From the NCBI GenBank assembly GCA_000328365.1, contig KB307090.1, positions 4,135-68,134 of the forward strand: a stretch of DNA of 64,000 nt, written 5' to 3'. This stretch comes from Capitella teleta (taxonomy: Eukaryota; Annelida; Polychaeta; Capitellidae). The notes beneath the pieces were generated by a model, which worked only from the letters and a program-made list of their open reading frames with translations, ran no database searches and was not told where the DNA came from. Positions 13,701-25,587 of this stretch are shown piece after piece; positions within the stretch are counted from its first letter, which is position 1; the number at the start of each line of letters is the position of its first letter. Position numbers and translations under genes: made by a program.

Positions 13701-16389
13701 TGTCCAGCCAACATTAAGTGCTACATAAACATAAACATTTTCATCCGCACTTACACGTGGACATCCTGTGACGTCATGATACAGAACCCCGGAGAAAAAC
13801 CTCTTTAAGTGTCTCGATTAAACATCTTGAGCTGTGAACCAGTGTTCTCTTGTACAAGCAGAGATCGAATTTGGGCATTGAAACCCTTTGAAGACGTGTG
13901 ATGTACGGTTAAATGAGGTGGAATATCGAAATAAGAAGCGGAGGAGACGAGGTCGCCTCTTTCGATCACCGGACGGAGAGCAGACAAGCCTCACGCAATA
14001 TGGCGCCGGTTATGGATGCCTTTCTGGAGACAGGCACCGGCCCCTAACATCCATCAGCCTTCAAAAGAGGAATCACTAGCCTAACATTAGGCAAGCGAAC
14101 GAGAAAGAGGACCGAAACCCAGATGCATAATTCACAATTGAGAAAGAGCGAATAGAGGGGAATGACGGCAATGGAATGAAAAATACACAGATTACCGGTG
14201 TTGCTTAGCGAAATAGGATATAAATAACTAATAGGCAAGGGATCTTGTGACACGTGTGGAAAAAATTATTGTGACCTTTCGTTAGTTTTGCATGCAGGCG
14301 CTCGGTTAATTCAATTGCGTTAACTGGTAGAATATTAATGAGGGGATCTTTTGACGGCAGGAATGAATTTGGCAAGCGGAGCAGCCCATCTTGCCACCCA
14401 CGCTGACACATGGGGAAGAGGTATTCAGCTGTGACATAACATCCGACTGAGTGTCATCTTTGAAATCGGGAATTGCAAAGACTTTCCACTCGGAGGCTTC
14501 GCCTGAATGTCTGGATGATCCGACCGAAAAACCCAAAGAAACCCCAAGCACAGAGGGGAAGTAACACGCGGCAGATCAAATTGCCATCTTTTTGGGACGT
14601 CATAAGGGATAATTATTTCTTTTGAAAAAATTGACGTGTTATTATTAAATATTATTGTCAATAAACAAGTACAAATCATAAACGCCGGCCATGACATCAA
14701 TTTACAGGTCTAATTTTTATCATTCATCATCGGCCTATAAGTGCATCGTGAAGATCGCTCGATGCAAAACACTCGCAACGGTTTTGTCTCGTATAGTATG
14801 ATCATACTATATGAGAAAAAAAGTTGCGTGTATTGTGAATTAGGGCCGTGCACAGTGACAACATCTCCGTGTACGTTGGGAGTCATAAGCAAACCGTCAC
14901 TATATATGGTATGTGCAGTACAATTAAGTCGCTCCAGGCACACCTTCACTCGCCCACAGGTATAAAACTTTATCAGACACGCGGGATTTGGTGTCGCACG
15001 TCGCGGAAGCCGTAAAGATGTTATTTGAGTACGTTTTTCCTCCCTCAGATGTCTGACAAACATGATTAATTATCACAAATTCATGATCCAACGTCCCGTT
15101 TATAGCTTTCTCCTGTAAATAACACCACGCTCGAAGATATTCTTGGTTCTTGACGATGCGATCGTCAAGAGGAGGAGCCACAAATATAATATGACATGAA
15201 ATAGCAACATTGCCGCGCCCTAGCTGTAAGCACTAACCTGTGCTGCAAATATATAGCATAAATGTTTTATGATTAATAAGGGAAACATAAAGGTCAAGAG
15301 GTCATTATAGGAGTATAGGTCGCAGAAGGTGCAGCAGCTACATGTTATATTCAGAAATAGTTTTACATTACAAATTATGCAATGATTAGATATTGCGTCA
15401 TGCTCCTACGCAATTGCTCTTGTCTATTGGTTTAGCCCTGACCTACACTCACTGTGCATTGGCTTTCGTTCGTCAATGAGAATGCCATGGAATGCACGCA
15501 GTGTTACAGCGAATGAAGGCTAAAACAGACGCGTGAATGGGAGATTCTCTCAGCGCATTCGTAAGAAGCACAAGACAAGCTGCAGCACAAAAACACGACG
15601 GCTGATCATTATTACAGCTAATAGCTTCACACAAAAACACACTTCATCCTTCCACGCACGCCGCTCGGGATGGAATCAAAGTTTTGTCCCCTCCCGCCAT
15701 TGGAATATCTTGTTTATGTCCACTCCCGCATGCGCACTGGGACACCCAGTATAATTCCTACTACTTCCGGCGGTGCGCTGAGAGCGCAAAAATAAGTGCG
15801 TGTCTGGGATTTGGATCAAGTTAGTCTGAATACGGCACAGCGCTCATAGCAATTGACATTTTGTGACGAAACCCCGATGTTCTAACAGCGTGAAGAAATA
15901 CACGCCCGGGAATCTCGTATACAGAAGGCGTTAACACAGGGGAGGGACCCCGCAAGGAATGTGGTGAGCCTATTGGGAGTCGAGGGGAAGAAGAAGAGGG
16001 GGTCATGACCTACCCCGGATGAAGTCCACGCTTTGCTCCAGACCGTAGATGTCCCGGTCGCAATCATCCTTGATGCGCACCCCGAGACGGACGCCCGGGA
16101 TGAGGTCCATGGCGTTGATCTTCCTCACGGTGAAGATCATCATCTCTGTAGCCTGCAGTCCTCCCTGGGGCATGATCTTCCCGCAGATGAGTCGCTCATC
16201 TCGCTCGTGCACCATCATTAGTCCTCCCAGAGTGATGTTGCCCTCGATGACGGCCACCTGCTCGCGGTAGGGCCACGTGAAGTTGCCCTTGGCGGTGTGG
16301 AACACAGTCACCCTCTCCAGGCCAGTCTTCTGGAGACGAGCATTGGCTGCGTACGGGACGAGCAGCATGCAGATGACCAGGAGATGCAT
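1725..16389 (-). CDS. Metabotropic glutamate receptor-like class C GPCR (11 coding exons)
   Basis: Exons on the minus strand: 16389-16014, 5414-5275, 5113-4943, 4888-4744, 4688-4546, 3977-3846, 3796-3641, 3591-3480, 3429-3293, 3245-2120, 1888-1725. All phases match, giving 933 aa, within the usual mGlu range. Domains: signal peptide (MHLLVICMLLVPYAANA), Venus-flytrap ligand-binding domain, a cysteine-rich domain with the canonical nine Cys (exon starting 3245), seven-helix domain (about residues 575-825; KASGRELSFVLL, FNESKYIGFTMYTTC) and a Ser/Thr-rich tail ending DVQL, a possible class II PDZ ligand. In the ligand domain the Thr of FFST, Asp of IPSDLY, Tyr of SSYGQE and Asp of GSDGW match alpha-amino-acid contacts of mammalian mGlu receptors. 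The basic residues that grip the glutamate side carboxylate are replaced (GLQA for GIQR; PEMD for DAMK), so the ligand may differ. An acceptor-like CTCTTCCTCAG upstream of the ATG suggests a 5'-UTR intron. Eight of the ten introns are 47-231 nt. Confidence 0.93.
4689..4743 (-). other. GC-AG intron in the receptor gene
   Basis: Homology to mGlu receptors (SNAR followed by VIVFG) fixes the exon ends at 4744 and 4688, and the phases then match. The intron starts AGAG|GCAAAT and ends CTCTCCAG, so its donor is GC, with the otherwise strong consensus that GC introns usually show. Length is 55 nt. Confidence 0.8.
7488..7509. repeat. (CT)n microsatellite
   Basis: About ten CT repeats inside the receptor's long intron. 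Confidence 0.9.
9487..9621. repeat. Long polypyrimidine tract
   Basis: About 135 nt made almost only of C and T on the plus strand, mostly CTC and CTT triplets, with a few purines. Such a strand-asymmetric tract can form triplex (H-DNA) structures. The minus-strand open frame across it is low-complexity Arg/Glu and is not taken as a gene. Confidence 0.85.
12119..12189. repeat. Two-copy direct repeat, 53-bp spacing
   Basis: GTAACTCAACAATCTAAC occurs at 12119-12136 and again at 12172-12189. It lies in the receptor's long intron; no function is evident. Confidence 0.8.
14788..14815. repeat. Near-perfect 28-bp palindrome
   Basis: The centre TATAGTATGATCATACTATA is a perfect 20-bp palindrome and the arms extend to 28 bp with one mismatched pair, followed by T-rich and A-rich flanks. 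There is no loop, so it would extrude as a cruciform or act as a symmetric binding site. Confidence 0.85.
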
Positions 16390-18229
16390 GGTGGTCAGCG
16401 GAGGAGTGGCATCTGAGGAAGAGAGGGGTCAGTGTTGACAGGGTGTTAAGACGGCGGCATGACAGGGGGAGAGACAGGGGTCGGATCGGGTCGCCGCTTC
16501 CCCCTTCCCCCCATTAGAGGCGGGTGCAATTAGACTGATCTGCCTTCTTCCATGAGCCCCACCGTGCATGCATATATATGCGGACTGCAATTAGGGACAC
16601 AACCAAATATAAGACCGCATGAAATATGCACACGAAAAACGACATAAATAACACGGGTGGATCCCATTCGATCCTCGCAACGGAACAGGTTCGGATTATC
16701 CCCGCAAGATTTGCTTTATGGGAGAAAGGGCATTTCCCCCGCGCGTCCGATCCTGCCTTAAGCGCGGTATATCTGTCGCAGAACGTACTCGTTCCACCGC
16801 ACAGTCGCTTATCGCCTCATGATTCCCAGTCTGTTCGGGTCTCGAGTCTTTGCTGTCCTGCGGTGACTGCGGCAATCTATTAGGCCAGCGTGGCCTAGGC
16901 CTGTTGGTCATTAACTGCAGCATCTCCGAGGAGGCAGTTAGCAGTGCCAGTGTCAAAACAAGCCCATTGCAAAAGCCATTACTCAGGTCGGGCGACCAGC
17001 GAATCGAATGACGAGCAGAAGGAGGAGGAGCGAGCCGCGCTTCTGATTGCCCTGCCGCTGTCACTTGATCTGCCGCCGGGCGGAATCAGCCCCCAATTAG
17101 GCCCGTGGGCCGACCATGGGCCGAGGGCCGTCAGCCAAACATTCAGTGCCAATTATTAGAAGCGGAGAGGCACTTGTCGACTTGTCAGCGAAGACACGTT
17201 TGCAGGAGTCATTCGTTGACACGTGCGGGCAGTTGAATCAAAATAACACCGACGCAATGTCCACCTGGGGAACAAGGAAGGGCTCCACTCCTGCTGCCCC
17301 ATTATGGGGGATATATATTCGCTCATTGTACTCAAAGGGCGAAAGCGTCGGCAGCAAGCCCTCGTATGCGTCGGCTATTTGCCAAATGTGATTTGCATCT
17401 TTTAGCTTTGCAACCCTGTAGCATGTGTGCTCGATTCAAATATGAAAGCCTCATTATCCCAAAACTTGGTTGGAGGTCTGAGATCAAAAGAAGACCTCCG
17501 CTGAACTTGAGGGTTCTCGTCAAGCGGTCAAAGTGATGATCCAAGAATATCACTTCAACTGTTAGCCACGGTCATTGGTCAGTATGCAGGGGTCACTGAA
17601 GCAGGTTCGCTCTGCCAACTCGCTCAGTGCCTCAGTTGACCGATGCATCGATGTCAGTCTGCCAATTAATCAACTTATACTGATACGAGTACGCACTGTA
17701 TATAGACTCCACATCACAATGCATTGCTAGTGGGCGCGGATCGCCTTACGAACAGTGAAGTGTGCGCGTCTATTTTTCACACCCTCAGTATATCGACGTT
17801 CCAATAATCCAGAGTCATTTGTTACGTTGGGAGCAACTCAATAGAATGTGTGTCACAGGGGAAGATGTGCGCCATCCTCCCTCTTCCCTGCCCTTGCCAT
17901 TTTCCAGTCGAGGATTCGCCTTCCATGTCTGACCCCAATGACCTTGGTGTACCCGGATGTCGCAAAAAATCCGGGTCATCTGAACGTCCTTTCATTAAGC
18001 CGGCGTCCATTAGGGTTCTACTTAGTGTGGGCACGCATAATGGTCGACTTTGGAGGCAAGGTAGGTTCAGAGCCAGCGTTTTCCAGACCTCTCGTGAGCC
18101 GAGCTGTCTGGGAGAACATTTGAAAAGATTGGTTTCGGTTTTGTTTGCGTGTTGAGGTCGTGATTGAACGACTAAGTGCTATTTATAGAAGTCTTTGTTC
18201 GGGCAGAATGGCAGAAGGAATACGATCTC

Positions 18230-18269
18230 AGGAATTCGGGCCACAGACCCCTTTCCGGTCTGAATTCCT
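18230..18269. repeat. Bulged hairpin
   Basis: AGGAATT at 18230 pairs with AATTCCT at 18263-18269, and an inner CAGACC pairs with GGTCTG, giving a 13-bp stem with a one-sided bulge. It is not followed by a T-run and is not a known RNA family. Confidence 0.5.
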
Positions 18270-20874
18270 CGCAGCAGTCACGTGACCTTCTGCACCGCCC
18301 GCTGATTGGATGAGAAACGACGCGAGATGATCCACGGGACTTTGAGCGTGATGAATCGAGAAGTTAACGAGATTTGGACAAGTCGTCACAATGCACAACA
18401 GTTATAGCCAAACGGGACGCTGAGAAATGAAGGCATTTTGCGCCCTGTGTGGAATGTGTTGCAGTGATGAGTGGAGCGTCAATCAGAGATGAGTTTAGCT
18501 AGTCTTGCCTCTTCCAAGCGAAGAACGTCGATTAGACAAAGCCTTCATTCAGCAGCCATTGTGCTTCTCCTGAATCCCACTGATCAGCAACAATGAGCAA
18601 ACGCGAGCAATTCCGCCATCGCCCGATTTATAGATAACGTGACTCGAGCCACGTGATTAAAAACTCGCAGCGAAAGCCGAGTGCTTTTCTATTTAAAGCT
18701 CCGACAAATCCTCAAGTTGTCAAGAACACTCCCGGACGCACTAATTGTAACTTCACCAGACGACAGAGTCAACGATGACTCGAATCAAACACCTGAAGTC
18801 GGCTGGCGGCAGGTGTACAAGACTGCCAAGTGGCGACTGTTGAAGCAATGGCCGGATTCAAATCCGTTTCTCGTCGGAATTCACGAGACGTCTGTTTCGT
18901 GGCTGCGGCGGTCAAGGGAAAAGAGGGATGGTGGAAGAACTCCTCTCTTCGCTGTGTGACGACTAGGAGTGGAAATTAGACGACGGTTGCGAGACGCCAT
19001 TCAATCTACGCGAGAAAAGTGAATTGCTTTCTGGGCGCAGACTGCGAAAGACTTCTTTCTGTTTGCGAGGAGTCACTTGCAAAGATGCCTCTCACGGAGG
19101 AGGATAGCAAAATAGTGTGAAACCCCCTGATGCATTGCTTGTATTTAATCATGTTACTAACTTATTATATAATTATTATTTTTGTGCTGGGAGTTTCAGC
19201 GTTGGTGACTCACTTCTCCAGGGTGCTTTGAACTAAATCCTGAGATGACGCAACACCGTGTAGATTATAAACACCCGAAATCCAATAACTTTGCAATGTC
19301 CAAATATTTGCGCAGTGAGCATGACGTCACACCAGCATCCTGGTTCTTTCTATTATTGAGAATAGACCGTTCTCTATAATCGAAGTGCGTCCGAATAGGC
19401 GCCCATGCCCCAAACAAGGAGCATTTTTCCCTCCGAGTGTGCATTCTAATTCATTCCTGCATTTCGCGGCATTCAAATATAGATAGCATTGTGGGATGCC
19501 GTGAAGACTCTTACCATCGTTGAATTCTGGAGAGATGCGAAATAATCCTGAAGCTTTTAATCCATGAGCGTTGGCTGCGCATGCGGTGCGTCGAGTGCTG
19601 TGGCGGCGGGCGCTGTGTCGCGTTCCTGGCTCGGCGCTCTCTTTCAAGGCAATCGCTTCTGCGTCGAAATCGACGGCGCCTTCATTAGACAGACACGTGA
19701 ACCGAACGGCACTCGAAGAGGGGAACATGCCAGGTGACGCGGTTCACTCCTAGAGAATCCCTAGGGATCGAATCAGTGAAATTGAAAAGCACGACATAGG
19801 GGTGTTCATATCAACGCATAATATTAGCTGATGGCGCGCAGATTGGCTGAAATGGCAAACATTGGCATTTTGTGCCGTCATTAATCGCACAGCGCTGGCT
19901 GCAGCAAGTGCTCGGCAACACATATCCATAGCAACGAGCTGGCGTACGTATAATTCGCCTACTTAGAGACAATGCTACCGCTGGACGGTGGTGATAAGTT
20001 GCCGGTGTCCATCTCGACCTTACTCAAGCTGTCCAGCGAAGTCTCCGGGCAATTTTCTGTCCATCAGTATAGGGCCATGACTCGTTTTAAGGGGCCAAAT
20101 GGCGTTAGGTCAGATGCGATGTCATTGGTGCAGTAAATGCAATTGGAGCAATGAACTCGATGACCCCAAGAACTAGTTCTGAGAATTCTGCGACTGTAAT
20201 ACCACACGGTGACCATAGACCACTGCGTCGTGTAGTTCCTCAGATATAATTGACAGTGTTTCTGGCAAAACATGCACTCTCATGTCAAGACCTCTGCGTC
20301 ATTAAATGCGATGTATGTGTTTGTGAACTCGCTCAGTGATTGGATGAATGGTCGAAGCATCACGTGATTGATCACCAATCACCGCCCTCTAATGGAGTAA
20401 TCACGTGTTATCGCTTTTTTTTTTCAAATCGTAGCTAATCTTAAAAGAATGAGGCGCAGAGAGAGACAGTGCTTTGGTACCAATGCTCCTTTATGGAGCT
20501 TCGTATGCCTTCACGAGTCGTATATTCACATATTATACAGGGCTTTGCAGTCTACGCAAAATCTTGCACACAGTCTTTCAATCCAATCCATGTGGGCCTA
20601 CTTGCCATAATCCATGAGACAACCAGCATAGCCACACCCCAACACTTGCTATAAATGGTCCGCATGCAAACACAGTCTCCTCTCAGAGGGAAACATTATT
20701 GGCAGACTCCAGACAACATCTCAAACAGCCCTCAATGAAAATGTTGTCCATTCACACGCCACAGACATCCCCCATCTCGTGTGCATCATTGTGAGTGAAG
20801 AGATGAAGAAAAATCACAATTTGGACAAAAATGAGCTCCAATCTTCTTACAAGAATATCTTGCAGCCTTTTTTG

Positions 20875-20901
20875 CGGGGGGAGGGGGGGGGGGAGGGAGG
20901 G
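20875..20901 (+). repeat. G-rich run with G-quadruplex potential
   Basis: Several G-tracts of three or more separated by single A residues occur within 27 nt, which meets the usual pattern for an intramolecular G-quadruplex. The reverse complement is a C-tract. Confidence 0.7.
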
Positions 20902-21225
20902 TTGCAGCTTATGGGACAGGTGTATGTAACACATAGCCATATATATAAATATACTCTTTTCAATTCATGGTATAGTATGGAATATATTGGAACTGTATAT
21001 CCCTCGACCTAATGGCACTGTCTGTGGCTCTGTTTGATCTACCGCTTTGATATCTGTGTGATGCCGATGTCGTGTATAGGCTTGGTTCATTTCGATCCAA
21101 TTCGACGCTCACCACTTGCAACCATCAACTCATCAACAACAGACCATTTATGGAGCAGTTATACCAATTTATTTTTCCTTCCGTATGATCTTTCCCATTA
21201 TACTCATCATTTTATAAACGCGAAA

Positions 21226-21299
21226 GCATGAATTAGGACTCTATAGTTGAAACCATTGCCCAAGCATAAATTAGGACTCTATAGTTGAAACCATTGCCC
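21226..21299. repeat. 38-bp tandem duplication
   Basis: A unit containing ATTAGGACTCTATAGTTGAA is present twice, starting at 21226 and 21264, with a single-base difference near the start. The near identity implies a recent duplication. Confidence 0.9.
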
Positions 21300-23283
21300 G
21301 TCGATCCCATGCAATCTCATCACGATGCCTGGTCTATGCTCTGTGCTGTACACACTAAAAGCTCCCATTGACATTCCGAGCGAATTGCGTGTGTACGTGT
21401 CCACTCTGGCCGCTGGACAATGAGTGTGGCTGTCACCCTCTTCTAATTACAACTGCGCCGCTCCACTTTCTTAGTGGTATATGGTCCTATCAACACGGGA
21501 ATATTGTGCATTGCAATGGCATAGTCATATCGAGGTTATTGTACAGCAGAAGAGGATCCCATTGAAACCCTCGCATTCCTCTTCGCACCTTCGGCCAATA
21601 AAAGCGAGGTTTCATTATAATGGTAATCTCACCGGGTGTTAATTTTCCACACAGCCATCGGACCTCCCCCTCCATTCGATCCGATCCCCTTTTTCCCTCT
21701 TCATTTCGCTCTTTCCAATGCGAGACATTATAGCCGCTACATCAACGCTTTATGCCCGTGCAAAGTGGACGGTGAAGCCATAAAACAGCAGGGTGGCACT
21801 ACACACCATCTGTTCCTCAGCTATTCCCCACCATGTCTGGTGGTATGTAGTCACACCCTCAGTGACTGAGTTTTTTTTTCCCTTGACCTTTATCGTCTTC
21901 TTCTGTGTCGTCCCATTGAATTAGTAGCGAATGCTGATGATCATTCCACGCATGCGCGTCGCGTTGTCTCGCAACCAGTTTTACCTCGACGCTCCTCTCT
22001 AATCGACGCCCGGCTCAGCACCAACATCGCGCAAGCTGATAAATCGCGACTGCAATTAGCTGTAAGCCGAGGGGATTCGTTCGGTTAGCCTGCCCAGCCT
22101 CTCGAGGCCCCGAGGAACCCTTCTTCCTCATCGACGCTGGTCATTTGCGGTCATTCGCTGCCCTCACCTTCATCTTGTGTCCTGGCAAACCTGGCTTTAG
22201 TTGTGTTTTATTCATGCTTCGCAGTTGCGCCATTCCGTTGCGGTGATCTGCATTGACGTATCGAGTTTTGTGGCCTTGTATCTAAAACAATGCATAGCAT
22301 TTCATCCGTGTTCTTCTGACGATTGATCTGCTCCATCTCCCAAGCGAAGCTGAAAGGATTCAATCGCAGAACCTCGCCACAGATCACGCGTCGCTCGATA
22401 AGCCATGCAGGGCTTTTGTGGAACACTTTTGCGGTTGGCAAACGAATCCGCGAAGCAGATGAGCTCCTTTCGCAGGAATCGTACAATCAAGTTCATGTGT
22501 ACATCAATGGCTGTCAATGGAACTCCTTGAATTGTTGCACTTACATAACTGGCTTTCACTTATCCGCTGAGGAATAGAAAAAAAATAATGTTTCTCTTCA
22601 TGTTAATTTCGAAATAAATGAATGCATGTGATAAGTATACATTATGTATGCCCATAAAACAGGCTTCCCGCAGATCCTTGGAAAACCTGCTTGAATTTCA
22701 TGTTCAATCTTATAGGGGCCATTGAAAGCATTGTATTTTCTATCAAGTCCTTGAAAAGTGCTTGAATCTGGGAAATTGAATTATTGAAAATATTTCTTGC
22801 GACGTTATGCTAATTATGACATTGCACTTAAATGCAAATAGGTGGATACTTTTTTGCAATGTCACGTGTCCTTTTAGCTCTACTATCTCTGCTCTTGAAG
22901 ATCCTTTGACCATATATCACATGGATCTTTAGCTACTATCGATCAAACCCTTTTATCCCTATTTTAGTTTTAATTAGGTTTAACCCTAAATGGGGTCAAT
23001 CTTGTATTTATTTCCCAAAGGAAACTCTAAAACCACATTTGGATTTTCTACCGTGTGGTTTTTTTTTGTTGTTGACGTTCGTGATGGTACTAGGATGAGC
23101 TGCCCTCCACCCTTCTCTCATCTTTTGTTTCAATTCTCTCGTGACCTCTTCGTACTCAGGATGTGACTGTTCTCTTTGAGGGTCCTTCTGCAAATCGTAA
23201 AATTCAATGTCGTGGTTATTGCCCCAATCCGAAATAACTGCGCCCGGGTCAAGTTCATTTCATTCCCGGTGTATATGATCCCG

Positions 23284-23556
23284 CTGTGTCCCACAGATAC
23301 TGTCCTTTCATTGGCCGCAGTGTCCCACGGATACTGTCCTTTCATTGGCCGCTGTATCCCACGGATACTGTCCTTTCATTGGCCGCTGTGTCCCACGGAT
23401 ATGTCCTTTCATTGGCCGCTGTGTCCCACGGATACTGTCCTTTCATTGGCCGCTGTGTCCAACGGATACTGTCCTTTCATTGGCCGCTGTATCCCACGGA
23501 TACTGTCCTTTCATTGGCCGCTGTATCCCACGGATACTGTCCTTTCATTGGCCGCT
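23284..23556. repeat. 34-bp tandem array, eight copies, each with an inverted CCAAT box
   Basis: Eight head-to-tail copies with core GATACTGTCCTTTCATTGG; one copy is two bases short. Each copy carries ATTGG, the reverse of CCAAT, in a constant GGCCAATG context. Because 34 is not a multiple of three the array reads open in several frames, but the translations are only the repeat and no gene is called. The flanks are unrelated to the unit. Confidence 0.92.
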
Positions 23557-25248
23557 CGTGTCTCAGAGCCTTCCGCGAGGCACTCGCGAGTGTTGCTGAC
23601 TCGTTTCACCTTCCAGCTCAACTGCTGCAATCTCCATCTTCCGATGACGTCATATGTTGTCGGTTATAAAGATCGTGAATGGTACTCGGGTGGCTAGATA
23701 GCGCTTGCTTCGTTTTGCCCCGTTTTCCCCAAGCAAGTGAGCGTGGCCAGTAATCAGGGAGAACTTGTTGTCCTCTTTTTCCCTTGCGCTGATCTGTCGA
23801 TTGGCACAAAGCGAACGGAGAGAAGATCGAACAGAGCTGCGCTCGCATTCTGCTCGGCTAACTGATCACAATGCTCTGGGGTTCTGAGATAGCGATGCAT
23901 CGGTGTTGGTTCACTTGCCTCAAGATCTGTGTCGCTCAATTGGAGTGAATTCTGAGAGCACCGATTGCACGTGTATTTTGTCCTGTGTTTTATGCCACTC
24001 TTAACGATACAAATGAGCGATCGTAATGATGTTTGGTAACTGCTGCATGGTAAGATACGTTATCTGGATATATCCATAGAACTTCATTATTAGGAATTTG
24101 GATCAGCGATTCAAAAGATAACCTTTTCAATTATCTCCAGTACTAATAACATCGATATGGATAAGGAGAAAAATAATAGATGCAAAATAGATGGTCAATA
24201 AATAATGAGAATCCGAGAAATGCAATGTATTGTTATCGATACGGACGAAATTACGACCGTGAGGTTGTAATTTATAGTCCACGTGATATAAAATTTCAGC
24301 AATTACCTGTGCGTACATACGACATCATTGCAGCGCCTGTGACACGTGCTCGGAAATATGAAGAGTCCGAATTGTCTGCCCGCACCGAAGCGTCTGGCAT
24401 TATGAGCCATTTGAGTCGACATTCAACCCCAATGTGGACTGGTAGGGTTCTAAAATATTGTAAAACCAACACAAAAGACAAAAATTTAATATTCTTGGCA
24501 AGACTGACATCACAATTAATGCATTGGTTTGTTGTGAGATGAATTAGGTGACAAGAATAGACAATAGTTTACATTATTAACGAATCATTTGTCAAGCGTT
24601 CATTCACCAAAAGTGGAAATTACGAACAATTTGTCTTGATTTGGTTGATGGGACGCGAATTTCCAGAATTGCCACCATTGGCTGTCAGCATTTGATCAAT
24701 GGTGACCGAATGATGTGTTTACATAACTCTGAGTGGCATTTACCTCGTGTGTCCCTGAACGTTGTTTTATTGGTGAGCATATATTTATGACCTTATCCTG
24801 GGGTTTCCCTGATTCTATTTTTAGTTTTCATTATAATTATGTGTGGTTATTGGTAGCCTCTGGATCAACGGATAAGAAGTAAGATAATTGGGGTCATTGC
24901 GCCGATGACCACTGTCCATAAACAACAGGATTACGTCAGAAGTAGTAAAGCATTGCTTCGGTGGAGAACCTTCCGAAGTCGTCCATGCGTTTGTGCAGTT
25001 CAACTTTGGATCATGTAGTATTGAATCAAATGAAATCACTTTGGCTCTGGCGACGACGCAATACAATTTTACAGATTGGTTCGATTACAAGTTATGTGTG
25101 TATCTCCATATTGTTACAGATCTACATGTAGTAATCGGTTATTTTATTTACTTCTGTGTGTATTGATGTTTTGATTCCAATTGTGTCCGCATGTCTACGA
25201 AGTAAACTGTCTCTACCTTATGAAAACTATGCAGCACAATATATAACC

Positions 25249-25587
25249 TATGCAGCACTGGAGGAGGAGGAGTGATGGGGTTTTACGGCTCCACCCAACC
25301 CATTCGGGTGATACGGGCGCCAGAACAGAAGGCCCGGGACCGGGGTTTCCCCCTACTCTTATCGATAAATCCCAAGGGTTCTTTATCCTGCATACCACCA
25401 TAGACAGTAGTACACAGCGCCCGGCCTTGTTACGCAGTTGGGCAGCACTGCAGAGTCATGGAAGAATTACAATTGTAATTCACAATCATAACGCCCGTGG
25501 CCTGATCGGGTCTCGAACCCGTGACCTCTACCCCCACGGTCGGCATAGGATTGCAGACAGCGGTTTAACCCACTGTATGCAGCACTG
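25249..25587 (-). mobile_element. tRNA-derived SINE with 12-bp target duplication
   Basis: The body lies at 25261-25575, flanked on both sides by TATGCAGCACTG (25249-25260 and 25576-25587). Read on the minus strand it starts with a tRNA-like head: an A-box-like AGTGGGTTAAACC, then the B-box GGGTTCGAGACCC at 25520-25508. A body of about 200 bp follows, ending in a short TCC-rich tail. It is a SINE by structure; the tRNA part is degenerate and not a working tRNA gene. The perfect duplication suggests a fairly recent insertion. Confidence 0.85.

Larger units (their letters stand above)
5415..16013 (-). other. 10.6-kb first coding intron of the receptor
   Basis: The exon ending DFIRG (16014) joins the exon starting SVSQIAG (5414) through one Gly codon split G|GT. 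The intervening 10.6 kb shows no exon-like homology or transposon domain. It contains a CT microsatellite, a long pyrimidine tract, a 53-bp-period direct repeat and a near-perfect palindrome, listed separately. Open frames of up to 137 codons here show no recognisable family. Confidence 0.75.

Noticed and set aside
23284-23556. Possible CRISPR array
   Set aside because: The copies are contiguous with no unique spacers, and the window is eukaryotic.
23176-23697. 173-codon plus-strand open frame across the 34-bp repeat
   Set aside because: Its sequence is only the repeat read in shifting frames, and similar open frames exist in the other two frames; this follows from the repeat unit, not selection.
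25500-25580. tRNA gene suggested by a good B-box
   Set aside because: The A-box part is truncated, no cloverleaf acceptor stem forms, and the region sits at the head of a SINE with a target duplication.
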